Positions 53,898 to 63,380 of a stretch of DNA of 64,000 nt are shown piece by piece. The stretch is from Vibrio atypicus (GTDB lineage: Bacteria > Pseudomonadota > Gammaproteobacteria > Enterobacterales > Vibrionaceae). The position numbers and the translations under genes are program-made. Position 1 is the stretch's first letter; every line of letters begins with the position of its first letter. Location: the NCBI RefSeq assembly GCF_009811315.1, contig NZ_BLID01000004.1:124001-188000 (forward strand), given 5' to 3'. The notes under the pieces are model-generated. The model was not told the DNA's origin. It made no database searches and saw only the letters and a program-made list of their open reading frames with translations.

Positions 53898-55905
53898 TCA
53901 TCATTCCAGCCAGTTGAGATTGCATTTTACTGGTGGCATCTTGCATTGCCGTAAATTTGGCGTGCGTCCGCTTCTCTAAACTGTCCATACGTCGATCCAG
54001 TGTCGCCTGATCATCTTGAAGCTTATAAGTTTGCTCCATCATGCTCTTTTCACGCGTTCGAATCGCACCTGAAAAACCAGTTAAACCTTGAATAGCATCT
54101 TCAACTTTCTTCGCAAAGCCTTGGTTGCCACCAAAAAAATCCTCTAACTTATTGAAGTTATTATTTAGCTGGCGGTCAAGCATGTCATAGTTGATTTCTA
54201 AATTACCCTGACGTGTAGTTGTAATACCAAATTCTGTCAGAGTTTTAAGATCTTCTGGAGCAGGCTCCACAGCTGAAGAAAATACCGCTTTTAAACGGGC
54301 ATCAGCGCTTCGTACTACGCTATCACCGGATAATGGACCTGCTTGACCTGTACGCGGGTCGACACCACCTAACTCTTTAGACAGTTGGTAGAATTGATTG
54401 TATGCGGCAACAAATTTCTCGATATCGTCTCGAACACCTTGTCGATCGTACTCGATATCAATTTCTGAGACTGGCTTGCCTTTCTCAGTACGGCCTTTTA
54501 GCGTCAAATCAACGCCTTCGATCGCATCTTGAATAATGTTGTTATCACTGGCAAGTTGTGCCACGCCATCAAGCATCACTTTAGCATCTTGAGCACCTTG
54601 AACTTCAGTCATACCACTATAGGTATCAAAAGAAGATTGGGCTGCTTTTAGATCCGCCTGGGCTTGATCAACGCGCTCTAGGTATTCACGCTCTTCTTGA
54701 GTCAACTTCGCGCGTTCAAGTTGTTTAGCTTGCTCAGGTGTTAACTCACCGCTTTCCACTTTGCGTTCAAGCTCAACTTTTTCATCCGCCAGTTGCTGTT
54801 CAAATTTAGCTTGTTCAGCCTCTAGCTTGGCTTGCGCTTCTTTCGGAGTAACATACGAGTCGGTCAATGTACCTGATGCCGTATTGCTCCAACCTGGAAC
54901 ATCACCCGATTTTTCTATGGCTTTTTCGTCTAGCTCAGGTTCTGGCTCCCAGTATGAATCCAACAAAGTACCCGACGCGGTTTCAGTCCAACCTGGAATG
55001 CGTTCTTCTGGTTTTAGGTATTTATTCGCTTCAACACCCGCTTTTGCGGCCGCGGTAGCTGCTTGCTTAGACAGTTCATTATCGGCACTTGCGTCTTTAG
55101 CGGCATTTGGATCCGCTTTGATTGCCGCTTGCTTAGAGTTATCGGCAATTTCTTGATCGACAACTTTTGCCGCTTCGATGTTTTTTTGCGCGATACTGTC
55201 TGCCACTTCTTGCTCTTTAGGCGAAAGTGGGACGAGCAATTCCTGTGCAGCGAAACGCGCTTTTTCAAGATCTTTAACCCGTTGCTCGAGAGTTTTGTAC
55301 TCAAGCTGCTTAAGCATGTTGCCAGGTTTAGCATCGGTAGTAATGGATAGGTTGTTCACTTCACCCGATTTGGTAGAAGCAACAATTAGGCGTGGGCCTT
55401 CTGCGTCATTGATAACGGACGCACGAACCCCAGGATTAGATTTGCTGTTGTTGATGCCGCGAACAACATCAACCAGCTTTGAATTTTCAGACACTTCAAC
55501 GGTGAATTTTTTGTCACCGAGAGAAACCTGCAGCTTGCCAGGGCCAAACTTTGCATCTTCAGGAAGTACATCCGAGGCAATTTTGTGACTCTGTGCAAGC
55601 TGCAACACATCGATAGCATAGCGACCAGCGATGGCATCAGTGGTTGCTGTCGCCGATACGACGGTTTCGTTTGTCGTTTCAACTTTTCTTGCGGCGAACG
55701 CTTTCTCCTGACGGAAGTTCGCCATCAAGTTTTTCATCGTATCCAGCGACTCTCTGAGCCGCCCATAGGCACTGATCCCGGTATCAATTTTGGCTCGCTC
55801 ATTGTCGATACGTTGCTGTTTAGGCACACGCTCCGCATCAACAATTTTGCTGACCATGGAATTGATATCCATGCCAGAATTCATCCCTATAGGGCCAAAA
55901 CTCAT
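53884..55905 (-). CDS. fliD: Flagellar filament cap protein FliD
   Basis: 673 aa. N-terminal D0/D1 cap domain (FliD_N, about 10-110) and C-terminal FliD_C (about 435-665). Between them lies a long charged insertion (about 200-430) rich in Ala, Glu, Lys, Gln, likely coiled, which makes it longer than enterobacterial FliD (about 470 aa) and similar to other vibrios. A motif of the form PGW(T/S)xTASGTLxDSY occurs twice in it (304-318, 337-351). Five-subunit cap that folds flagellin at the filament tip. Confidence 0.95.
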   Translation of the reverse strand: MSFGPIGMNSGMDINSMVSKIVDAERVPKQQRIDNERAKIDTGISAYGRLRESLDTMKNLMANFRQEKAFAARKVETTNETVVSATATTDAIAGRYAIDVLQLAQSHKIASDVLPEDAKFGPGKLQVSLGDKKFTVEVSENSKLVDVVRGINNSKSNPGVRASVINDAEGPRLIVASTKSGEVNNLSITTDAKPGNMLKQLEYKTLEQRVKDLEKARFAAQELLVPLSPKEQEVADSIAQKNIEAAKVVDQEIADNSKQAAIKADPNAAKDASADNELSKQAATAAAKAGVEANKYLKPEERIPGWTETASGTLLDSYWEPEPELDEKAIEKSGDVPGWSNTASGTLTDSYVTPKEAQAKLEAEQAKFEQQLADEKVELERKVESGELTPEQAKQLERAKLTQEEREYLERVDQAQADLKAAQSSFDTYSGMTEVQGAQDAKVMLDGVAQLASDNNIIQDAIEGVDLTLKGRTEKGKPVSEIDIEYDRQGVRDDIEKFVAAYNQFYQLSKELGGVDPRTGQAGPLSGDSVVRSADARLKAVFSSAVEPAPEDLKTLTEFGITTTRQGNLEINYDMLDRQLNNNFNKLEDFFGGNQGFAKKVEDAIQGLTGFSGAIRTREKSMMEQTYKLQDDQATLDRRMDSLEKRTHAKFTAMQDATSKMQSQLAGMMNAFG

Positions 55906-55926
55906 TCAAATCACCTCAAAATACGA

Positions 55927-56355
55927 TCACACCGTCTGGTTAACCAGTCCCGACGAGTATCGGGCTGTTTGCTCCCTTAGGCGTCGTAGAATATCTAACA
56001 CTTCCTCATCTGGGATCTGGCGAATAATATCACCAGTATCCGCTTCGTAAATTGTCACGACTTCCCTACCGGATTCTTCGTCGACTCGAAATGATAAGCC
56101 TTTGTTGATTGACGAAATGAAGTTGTTCATTTCATCTACCATCCTTTCGCGTTCTTCTCTGTTTAGCTTCTCACGTTCTTTTGTCGCTTCGATAACTCTA
56201 TCAACAGATTCGGCGGCTTTTTCACTTATCTTTTCATTTACTTGCGGTCCCTTAATTAAGGAATCGAGCTGTACCCCATCGTTTTTTGAAGCAATTTTAG
56301 TGCCACTTTCTGAGCCGTAAGGCTGGATGTTTGATGTGTAGGATGAAATTTCCAT
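55927..56355 (-). CDS. flaG: FlaG family protein
   Basis: 142 aa with a GGGAG ribosome site. The N-terminus is flexible and the C-terminal FlaG domain holds LSFRVDEESGREVVTIYEA and IRQIPDEEVLDILRR. FlaG is linked to filament length control. The 69-base gap to flaA has only a weak sigma54-like sequence (TTGG...TTTGT), so it may be read from an upstream flagellin promoter. Confidence 0.93.
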   Translation of the reverse strand: MEISSYTSNIQPYGSESGTKIASKNDGVQLDSLIKGPQVNEKISEKAAESVDRVIEATKEREKLNREERERMVDEMNNFISSINKGLSFRVDEESGREVVTIYEADTGDIIRQIPDEEVLDILRRLREQTARYSSGLVNQTV

Positions 56356-56424
56356 AACAATCTCCCTTCCACCTCTAGGTCACAGCACAAAGCTGCTACC
56401 AATAAGCTCCGTCGAACCTATCGG

Positions 56425-57555
56425 TTAACCTAACAAGCTAAGCGCAGATGATGGTGACTGCTTAGCTTGAGCTAGGATTGAAGTACTCGCTTGCTGTAGA
56501 ATCTGAGACTTAGTCATTGCTGTTGTTTCTTTAGCAAAGTCCGTATCTAAGATTCGGCTACGAGACGCGTTAACGTTCTCGTTAATGTTATCTAGGTTAG
56601 TAATCGCATGACCAAAACGGTTTTGGAAAGCACCTAGACCAGCACGCTCACTGTCTACATTTTTCAATGCGCCATCGATAATGGATACGGCCATTTGCGA
56701 ACCAGCCACTGAAGTTACATCAACGTCAGCAACAGTTTTGTTCTGTGCATCACCAAAACCGATTTCACCACCAAGACCACCACCGATGTCTAGATCAGTT
56801 GCAACCTTGTTGTTCGCAGCAAATATTTGAAGTTTACCATCTTCGCCCACAGATGCTTTTACATCTTCGGTTTGACCGTTGATGTAAGTCGCGACCTGTT
56901 CGATGTCATCACCCACTTTCGCGTTGATAGTTACTTCTTTCTCTTCACCATGTACATCAGTATAGCCAAGAGTCAAATCAGTAGAGCCTGAGACTCTCCA
57001 GCTTGCATCTTTACCATCTTCAGCAACATAAGCTTTACCGCCCATCTCAGCCGTATCAGAGCGCATGTTACCCATAGAAAGCTGAACTGCTTCACCTGAG
57101 CTTGCACCGATTTGGAAAGATTGGCTACCGTAAGTACCGTTTAGAAGTTTATTACCACCAAAAGAAGTTGTTTCCGCAATACGGTTAAGCTCATCGTTTA
57201 GAGCCGTTACTTCTTCTTGGATAGCAATACGTTCTGATTTGGAGTTTGAACCGTTCGAAGATTGCAGCGCAAGGTCACGCATACGTTGCAGAATGTTAGT
57301 ACTCTCATTCATTGCACCTTCAGCAGTTTGTGCAATAGAGATACCATCATTCGCGTTTTTCACCGCCATGTCTAAGCCACGGCTTTGTGAAGTCAAACGG
57401 TTTGAGATTTGTAGGCCAGCAGCATCATCACGAGCACTGTTGATTTTGTAACCCGAAGACAGACGCTCCATCGATTTCTGCATACCTTCAGCCGCACCAT
57501 TAAGGTGGCGCTGAGCAGTCATCGCAGACACGTTAGTGTTTACGTTAATTGCCAT
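56425..57555 (-). CDS. flaA: Polar flagellin (FlaA in V. parahaemolyticus naming)
   Basis: 376 aa. Conserved D0/D1 ends: N-terminal [18 protein letters not shown] and C-terminal [18 protein letters not shown]. The centre (about 175-285) is a short D2-like region. Third of three tandem flagellin genes upstream of flaG. Names differ by species; the same locus in V. cholerae is flaE-flaD-flaB. It has its own sigma28 promoter. A fliS/FliD chaperone set follows. Confidence 0.93.
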   Translation of the reverse strand: MAINVNTNVSAMTAQRHLNGAAEGMQKSMERLSSGYKINSARDDAAGLQISNRLTSQSRGLDMAVKNANDGISIAQTAEGAMNESTNILQRMRDLALQSSNGSNSKSERIAIQEEVTALNDELNRIAETTSFGGNKLLNGTYGSQSFQIGASSGEAVQLSMGNMRSDTAEMGGKAYVAEDGKDASWRVSGSTDLTLGYTDVHGEEKEVTINAKVGDDIEQVATYINGQTEDVKASVGEDGKLQIFAANNKVATDLDIGGGLGGEIGFGDAQNKTVADVDVTSVAGSQMAVSIIDGALKNVDSERAGLGAFQNRFGHAITNLDNINENVNASRSRILDTDFAKETTAMTKSQILQQASTSILAQAKQSPSSALSLLG

Positions 57556-57635
57556 ATTTGATCTCCTTAGGCATTAGGGCGATGTGCTTCCGAGTCTCTC
57601 ACCTCACGTCGGCACATCTCATTTCTCTCAATCCT

Positions 57636-57662
57636 TTAACGGCGGACTTAGATTAACCTTTA
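57636..57662 (-). promoter_or_regulatory. Sigma28 promoter of the flaA flagellin gene
   Basis: Minus strand TAAAG, 14 bases, GCCGTTAA; the E. coli consensus is TAAAG-N14-GCCGATAA. It lies about 80 bases before the start codon. FliA (sigma28) is released after hook completion. Confidence 0.8.
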
Positions 57663-57770
57663 GGAGAAAATTAACTTTTTTACGATTTATTTTGCTTTAG
57701 GGACTAAAGTGTGACTTGGGTTCAAATCGAACAAACCGTAAGACATAAGAAATCAATGGGTTACAGAAAA

Positions 57771-57800
57771 CAAAAAATCCAGCCGAAGCTGGATTTTTTT
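57771..57800 (-). terminator. Terminator of the second flagellin gene
   Basis: ATCCAGC/GCTGGAT stem with a UUCG loop on the minus strand, followed by TTTTTTG; it lies about 15 bases past the flaB stop. Confidence 0.88.
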
Positions 57801-57812
57801 CTATCGGATATC

Positions 57813-58946
57813 TTAGCCTAGAAGGCTTAGTGCCGAGTTTGGTGCTTGCTTCGCTTGAGCAAGGATTGAGCTTGATGCTTGAGATAGAATCTGCGACTTG
57901 GTCATCGCCGTCGTCTCTTTCGCGAAATCCGTATCTTTGATTCGGCTCTTAGACGCATTCACGTTTTCGTTGATGTTGTCTAAGTTGTTAATCGCGTGGT
58001 TGAAACGGTTCTGGAAAGCACCCAGTTCAGCACGGTGGCTATCTACATAGTTAAGTGCAGAGTCGATGATAGCAACAGATTCTTGTGCGCCACCCACTGA
58101 AGTTACGTTGATTGTATCTACTGTTACAGCTTGACCATCTTGCATGCCTAGCTCACCAGCAAGACCACCACCAAAGCTTACTTCACCTTCAACTTTGTTA
58201 GTACCAGCGAATACTTGTAGCTTGCCATCTTCATCTACAGACGCTTTAACCATGTCTGTTTGACCGTTGATGTATGTTGCTAGTTCTTCAATATCGTCGC
58301 CAGCTTTAGCAGAGATGTTGATAGTCTGCTCTTCGCCACCTTTTTCAGTTAGCGTAATAGATAGGTCATTCGAACCTGCTTGTACAGACCAATCTTTACC
58401 TTTACCGTTTTCAGCCTGGTAGCTTGTACCACCCATACCAACGTTGTCAGAGCGCATATCGTTCAGTGTTAGCATTACTGCTTCACCGTTATCCGCACCA
58501 ATCTGCATTGATTTAGTTGTGAACGTACCGTTTAGTAGCTTGTTACCACCGAAAGATGTTGTTTCAGCAATACGGTTTAGCTCGTCGTTTAGAGCCGTTA
58601 CTTCTTCCTGAATTGCTACACGCTCTGATTTAGAGTTTGAACCGTTCGCAGATTGTAGCGAAAGGTCACGCATACGTTGCAGGATGTTCGTTGTCTCATT
58701 CATCGCACCTTCAGCAGTTTGCGCGATAGAGATACCGTCATTCGCGTTACGTACCGCTACGTCTAGACCGCGGCTTTGTACGTTTAAGCGGTTAGAGATT
58801 TGTAGACCCGCTGCATCGTCTTTTGCACTGTTGATCTTAGAACCTGATGACAAACGCTCCATAGAAGTTTGTTGAGCATTGTTCGCGCTGTTTAGGTAAC
58901 GCTGAGCTGTCATCGCTGATACGTTTGTATTTACATTCACTGCCAT
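57813..58946 (-). CDS. flaB: Polar flagellin (FlaB in V. parahaemolyticus naming)
   Basis: 377 aa, about 70-80 percent like its downstream neighbour by eye, with the same D0/D1 ends ([35 protein letters not shown]). The middle region differs. Separate sigma28 promoter and terminator, so it is a single-gene unit. V. cholerae flaD occupies this place. Confidence 0.93.
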   Translation of the reverse strand: MAVNVNTNVSAMTAQRYLNSANNAQQTSMERLSSGSKINSAKDDAAGLQISNRLNVQSRGLDVAVRNANDGISIAQTAEGAMNETTNILQRMRDLSLQSANGSNSKSERVAIQEEVTALNDELNRIAETTSFGGNKLLNGTFTTKSMQIGADNGEAVMLTLNDMRSDNVGMGGTSYQAENGKGKDWSVQAGSNDLSITLTEKGGEEQTINISAKAGDDIEELATYINGQTDMVKASVDEDGKLQVFAGTNKVEGEVSFGGGLAGELGMQDGQAVTVDTINVTSVGGAQESVAIIDSALNYVDSHRAELGAFQNRFNHAINNLDNINENVNASKSRIKDTDFAKETTAMTKSQILSQASSSILAQAKQAPNSALSLLG

Positions 58947-59028
58947 GGTGATTTCTCCAATTGATTTTCCGATGTTTCCGGTTTCCGACGTCTCGGAAAA
59001 CCAAGTAGTTCTCTCAAAGTTACTTTTA

Positions 59029-59055
59029 TTAACGGCGTAATCAGGAAAACCTTGA
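59029..59055 (-). promoter_or_regulatory. Sigma28 promoter of the flaB flagellin gene
   Basis: Minus strand TCAAG, 14 bases, GCCGTTAA. One mismatch in each box from TAAAG/GCCGATAA, correct spacing, about 80 bases before the start codon. The whole intergenic stretch 58947-59211 is otherwise AT-rich with no gene. Confidence 0.75.
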
Positions 59056-59211
59056 GGATTTTTTTAAGTTTTTTTTGAAAAAAATGCATTTGGAAGGAAA
59101 AGCGTGACCAAAAGGAAAAAATCGCAAAAAAAGTCATTTTTTCGCTAAAGCTTTCGATCTGCCTGTCGATACCATTCTCTTTTGTGAGAAAAAGAACAGT
59201 CTCAAAAGTGA

Positions 59212-60345
59212 TTAACCCAATAACGTAATCGCTAGGTTCGGTTGTTGTTTGGCTTGAGCCAATATAGATGTGCTGACTTGTTGCAGAATCTGCTGCTTAA
59301 CCAGTTGAGTCGTTTCTTTTGCGTAGTCCGTATCTTTAATACGACTATTTGAAGCCGCTAAGTTTTCGTGCACGTTATCTAGATTAGTAATCGCATGACT
59401 AAAGCGGTTCTGAAGTGCTCCGAGTTCCGCTCGGTGTCCATCAACATACTTCAACGCGGTATCCAAAACAGACACAGCCCTTTGAGCGCCGCCTACATCC
59501 GATATGTTCAGATTATCAACCGCTTCATAACCTTTAAGGTTCATCTGCAATTGATCAGCGAGGCTGCCAGAGAATGAGATCGTCCCGGCCGTCTCTTCCC
59601 CTGCCATAAAGATTTGCAGCTGCCCCTCTTCATTAACAGAAGCAGACACTTTATCTGTTTGACCATTAATATAAGTGGCTAACTCTTCGATATCGTCGCC
59701 AACTTTCGCCTTGATCTGAACTGTCTCTTGTTCACCACGCGCGTTGGTGTATTGCATATTCAGAGTATGATTACCTTGGGAAACTTGCCAACTGTCATCC
59801 GCTTTACCCGCTGCAACATAGCTAAAGCCCCCCATTGCCATGCTGTCTGAACGCATATTTTTCAGCGAAACTTGTACCGCTTCACCAGAACTGGCGCCAA
59901 TTTGAAATGAAGAAGCTCCAAACGAACCATTGAGCAATTTTCGACCACCAAAAGAGGTGGTTTCGGCAATTCTATTCAATTCATCATTTAAAGCGGTCAT
60001 TTCTTCCTGTAGCGCATCTCGCTCAGCGGAACTGTTGGAACCGTTTGATGATTGTAAGGAGAGATCGCGCATACGCTGAAGAATATTGGTGGTTTCATTC
60101 ATCGCACCTTCGGCGGTCTGCATAATCGAGATACCATCATTAGCATTTCGGACCGCCATATCCAAACCACTCATCTGCGCTTCAAGACGATTAGATATTT
60201 GCAAGCCTGCCGCATCATCTTTTGCACTGTTAATACGATTTCCGGAAGCTAGGCGCTCCAGAGATTGATTCAGCAAATCCGTCGCACTCGCCAAGTGGCG
60301 CTGCGCGGTCATTGCGGAGACATTCGTATTAACGGTAATGGCCAT
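59212..60345 (-). CDS. flaF: Polar flagellin (FlaF in V. parahaemolyticus naming)
   Basis: 377 aa, first of the three flagellin genes and the most diverged ([37 protein letters not shown]). D0/D1 regions are fully kept, so it should assemble. V. cholerae flaE is at this place. Its own sigma28-type promoter lies upstream, next to the terminator of the DyP peroxidase gene. Confidence 0.92.
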   Translation of the reverse strand: MAITVNTNVSAMTAQRHLASATDLLNQSLERLASGNRINSAKDDAAGLQISNRLEAQMSGLDMAVRNANDGISIMQTAEGAMNETTNILQRMRDLSLQSSNGSNSSAERDALQEEMTALNDELNRIAETTSFGGRKLLNGSFGASSFQIGASSGEAVQVSLKNMRSDSMAMGGFSYVAAGKADDSWQVSQGNHTLNMQYTNARGEQETVQIKAKVGDDIEELATYINGQTDKVSASVNEEGQLQIFMAGEETAGTISFSGSLADQLQMNLKGYEAVDNLNISDVGGAQRAVSVLDTALKYVDGHRAELGALQNRFSHAITNLDNVHENLAASNSRIKDTDYAKETTQLVKQQILQQVSTSILAQAKQQPNLAITLLG

Positions 60346-60377
60346 TTCTGATGGTTTCCTTTTATGAGCTACCTTAT

Positions 60378-60403
60378 GTATCGGCCTTAGCTGTAATTCT
60401 TTA
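60378..60403 (-). promoter_or_regulatory. Sigma28-type promoter of the flaF flagellin gene
   Basis: Minus strand TAAAG, 13 bases, GCCGATAC. Both boxes are strong, but the spacer is one base short of optimal, so it may be weaker than the flaA and flaB promoters. About 35 bases before the start codon. Confidence 0.65.
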
Positions 60404-60414
60404 GCCTATTTATA

Positions 60415-60441
60415 CAAAAAAGCCGAGCAACGAGGCTCGGC
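60415..60441 (-). terminator. Terminator of the DyP peroxidase gene
   Basis: GCCGAGC/GCTCGGC 7-bp stem with a 6-base loop, followed on the minus strand by TTTTTTG, about 40 bases past the gene. Confidence 0.87.
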
Positions 60442-60482
60442 AGTTTATCTGTTATATAAAACAGTTGATGCTACGAAGGAAG

Positions 60483-61385
60483 TTACTTCAGTTTTAGTGA
60501 CTGCAACATCTCAGCAGAAGGCGCGAAGAAGTACGCACCAGTCACGGCTTTGGTAAAGCGAAGTAATTGGTCTGTTTTACCATCCGTTTCACCGTACATG
60601 CTTTCCAACATCGCTTTAAAGTTGTGTAGCGTATTGCAGTAAGCAATAAACAGTAGACCATGCTCACCTGAGACACTGCCATAAGGTAGGCTGTGACGAA
60701 CAATCTTTAAGCCTTTGCCTTCTTCTTTAATATCCACACGGCCGACGTGTGACGCTGCAGGAACATCATCAAGTTCAATCGAATCCGGTTTAGTACGACC
60801 AATCACTTTCTCTTGCGCGGATACATTTAGACGATTCCACGATGGTAAGTTATGAATAAAGCGCTGCACCATAACGTAACTACCACCAGCAAACTCGCCT
60901 TCAGGGATAATCGCCACTTCTTCACGCTGAGCATCTTTCGGGTTTTCAGTGCCGTCAACAAAGTCCGTCATATCACGAGAATCTAAATAGCGATAACCAT
61001 AAGTTTCATCGACAACATCTACGTTTTCTGATGCTTCTGCAAAGAACTTACGCAGTAGGTAAAAATGAAGATCATGACGATTTGAGTGACAGTGCAGCAA
61101 AACATCAACATCTGAGCTCGGTGCAACTACGTCCCCTTCACCTAGTACAGGAAAATCAATCAACTCAGCTGGCATCTCTGCGTCTAGCTGATTCCAGAAA
61201 GATTTAGTAAAAGCAACTGAAAGAGTAAGCTCTGCACCAGGCTGCTGCTCATTCAATTCTGAAACTAAAGATGGAAGAGACTGAAGTTGTTCTAAAACTG
61301 CCTGCGGGTTTTGCTTTACTTTCAGTAACGTGTATTGAGCAAATGGACCCGGCTCAGGAAGAATCGCACTTTGAGGGTATGACAT
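60483..61385 (-). CDS. yfeX: Dye-decolorizing (DyP-type) haem peroxidase, YfeX-like
   Basis: 300 aa, cytoplasmic, no signal. DyP hallmark with the catalytic Asp144 in DFVDGTENP (GxxDG-type), proximal haem histidine candidate H213 (ASHVGRVD) and distal arginine R230 (IVRHSLPYG). Uses H2O2 on porphyrinogens and dyes; YfeX has also been proposed to remove iron from haem, which is debated. A YfeZ-like gene precedes it, as yfeX-yfeY-yfeZ sit together in E. coli. Confidence 0.93.
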   Translation of the reverse strand: MSYPQSAILPEPGPFAQYTLLKVKQNPQAVLEQLQSLPSLVSELNEQQPGAELTLSVAFTKSFWNQLDAEMPAELIDFPVLGEGDVVAPSSDVDVLLHCHSNRHDLHFYLLRKFFAEASENVDVVDETYGYRYLDSRDMTDFVDGTENPKDAQREEVAIIPEGEFAGGSYVMVQRFIHNLPSWNRLNVSAQEKVIGRTKPDSIELDDVPAASHVGRVDIKEEGKGLKIVRHSLPYGSVSGEHGLLFIAYCNTLHNFKAMLESMYGETDGKTDQLLRFTKAVTGAYFFAPSAEMLQSLKLK

Positions 61386-61468
61386 GGATGAATCCTCACA
61401 TTGTTATTTTTGCACAGTGTATTTCGATTTTAATTCGGATTATTGATGGTGATCATCGGTTTAACTAA

Positions 61469-61927
61469 TTACTCAGCTGGAGGTGCCTGAAAACAATCCC
61501 TGACACTTCGGCTTTTCGCCACATAGATGATATACCATAGCAGCAGTAGCATTACAGCGCCGTTAGCCCAGCTAAACGCGCCACGAGCAAGGTAGACATG
61601 GTAAAGTGCTTGAGAGAACTGACCGCTAGCCGTCACTAGTGTGATTATTCTTCCCCAAGAAACGAGACCATTGATCCAGCGTCTATCTGGGTTACGAAGG
61701 CTGACTAACCACATTAAGCAAATACTTGGCACCCCCATAACCAACCCTAAATAGAGCATGGTGTGGTCTGGGTAAACAATGGACAGAATTTTACTGCCGC
61801 TCTCTCTACTTGCTCCCGCAACGACAAACACGACCCAAGCCTTGGCCAGAAATAGCCACCCTAGCCAAAGCAGCTTTGGTGCTTTCAAAAAGCCATGTTT
61901 ATCATACTGTTCTATCGCGTAACGCAC
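61469..61927 (-). CDS. yfeZ: DUF2919 family inner-membrane protein (YfeZ-like)
   Basis: 152 aa, GTG start without a clear ribosome site. Four hydrophobic segments (about 18-40, 55-78, 90-105, 118-138) and the family-type N-terminus DKHGFLKAPKLLWLGWLFLAK. Function unknown. Reads into the DyP gene after 83 bases, probably co-transcribed. Confidence 0.82.
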   Translation of the reverse strand: MRYAIEQYDKHGFLKAPKLLWLGWLFLAKAWVVFVVAGASRESGSKILSIVYPDHTMLYLGLVMGVPSICLMWLVSLRNPDRRWINGLVSWGRIITLVTASGQFSQALYHVYLARGAFSWANGAVMLLLLWYIIYVAKSRSVRDCFQAPPAE

Positions 61928-62025
61928 TGATACTAAACTGCTGTTATTAATTCTAACGTCACTCTATTACCAATTAAGGTATTTTTCTATCAGTTAGTGC
62001 ATATTAAAGTGGTAGGAATAAACGT

Positions 62026-62076
62026 AAAAGGGCCGGTAAGTCATACTGAGCCTGTTCACTCAGTCACTTTCCGGCC
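62026..62076 (-). terminator. Terminator of the metalloprotease gene
   Basis: GGCCGG/CCGGCC outer stem with a long imperfect inner stem (ACTGAG/CTCAGT), followed on the minus strand by CTTTTACG. The T-run is short, so function is likely but not certain. Confidence 0.6.
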
Positions 62077-62104
62077 AAACGGACTCTTTTAGTCCTCTAT
62101 TTCA

Positions 62105-63328
62105 TTACTTGAAAGTCAGTACTGCCTGATTCACTACACCGACATCACGGCTATAGTTGTCAACAACTCGAAGACGCCATTGCCCTGTAACATTTTGGCT
62201 GTCGACATCTCGCAACGTAAACTTCACCTTATAGCGCGTACCACGATCGTTAGTATTGGCGCGCTTTAGAGTCCAGTAACTGTTGTCTGGCATAAATAGC
62301 TGGACAGACACATCACCGATGTATTCATGCGCAATATCGAGTTCAATCGTTGGAGCACTCACTTCACCGTGATAATCCACGTCAAAAGGGATATCAATGC
62401 CGGATGCATCTGGTATAGCAACTGGGGAAGCGATCTCGTAGACATTATTTTCTTCTGTTGGAGTCGGTTCTGGTTGTGTCTCGCCTCCATTGGAAGGGTC
62501 CACTTTACTATCGTAAATAGCGGCGATCTTAGGTGCTGTCAAACCGATCGCTCGCACCGCATTAGCATAGTCTTCGCGCCCACATGCCACACCCTCACAT
62601 TGCTTATTTGGATTAGAGAATGTATACGAACGACCACGTACCCCAAATAAAAACCCGTACGCCATCGTGGTGGCAAACTTTCTTTGCTCTCCATAACCGT
62701 ACGCGTCTTTCTCTGTGCCGTTTGATAAGTGAGGCGGCGTGTTATACTGCTCGTGAGCGTGATTGAGACCAAAGTTATGTCCCAACTCATGAATGAAAGT
62801 ATCGTCGCCACATTCATTCATATAAGAATGGCTGTACATACGACTCTTTGCATAATTGGCAGAGCGATTCCAACGATACGCAGGCATAACCCAAGCTAAA
62901 CCGCAGCTGATAAGCCTTTCAGTTGCGTCATAATCAGGCGTGTTGTCCAGATCTAAGTTGCGGAACATGGCAACCATATCGGCACCTTTCTCACGACGTA
63001 CTCGTTCAATATCACTAAAGACCGCTGATTGCGTATTTCCCGGAGTTATCGCATCCAGAGCTTGACCCTGTGATTTTTTCATTCCTTTTTCTGAGTCATA
63101 GTTGTATTCCTTTGTCCCAACCAAATTCACTTTAATATCTAAACCGCTGTTTCTGAGTATCTGGTTTCCGACATTAAATCTATGTTGAATTTGTACATCT
63201 TGCTCTTGTTTGAACCAATCAGCTGTCGCTTTTGTATATACACCTAGAACATCAATATTAGTGGTTGCATTTGCAGCAGGCACAATAAAACTTGACGCTA
63301 CAACTAACGTTAATAACGTTTTATTCAT
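62105..63328 (-). CDS. Secreted metzincin metalloprotease with P/Homo B domain
   Basis: 407 aa. Signal peptide 1-21 (ending ANA), then directly the catalytic domain with no propeptide. The zinc motif HELGHNFGLNHAHE (HExxHxxGxxH) lies at about residues 181-194, and a Met-turn-like MAYGF follows. A Pro/Glu/Thr linker (TQPEPTPTEE) leads to a C-terminal proprotein-convertase P domain (about 300-407, WRLRVVDNYSRD). Likely a type II secreted protease of the reprolysin type. Six cysteines could form disulfides. It begins 52 bases after a membrane-anchored gene that may guard or fold it. Substrate unknown. Confidence 0.88.
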   Translation of the reverse strand: MNKTLLTLVVASSFIVPAANATTNIDVLGVYTKATADWFKQEQDVQIQHRFNVGNQILRNSGLDIKVNLVGTKEYNYDSEKGMKKSQGQALDAITPGNTQSAVFSDIERVRREKGADMVAMFRNLDLDNTPDYDATERLISCGLAWVMPAYRWNRSANYAKSRMYSHSYMNECGDDTFIHELGHNFGLNHAHEQYNTPPHLSNGTEKDAYGYGEQRKFATTMAYGFLFGVRGRSYTFSNPNKQCEGVACGREDYANAVRAIGLTAPKIAAIYDSKVDPSNGGETQPEPTPTEENNVYEIASPVAIPDASGIDIPFDVDYHGEVSAPTIELDIAHEYIGDVSVQLFMPDNSYWTLKRANTNDRGTRYKVKFTLRDVDSQNVTGQWRLRVVDNYSRDVGVVNQAVLTFK

Positions 63329-63380
63329 TTTAATTTCCTATATTATTATAATTGACTTAAATTTAATTCGTACGATTGTA

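Noticed and set aside
56356..56424. A possible sigma54 promoter before flaG (TTGG...TTTGT)
   Set aside because: The -12 part is poor and the conserved GC is missing; too weak to list as a feature.
59064..59160. A/T-rich homopolymer stretch between two flagellin genes, possible phase-variation tract
   Set aside because: Runs are short and interrupted, lie far upstream of the sigma28 promoter of flaB, and no coding frame passes through them.
62327..62650. 107-codon + strand frame opposite the metalloprotease
   Set aside because: Opposite strand of a recognised protease, no ribosome site, no coding signal of its own.
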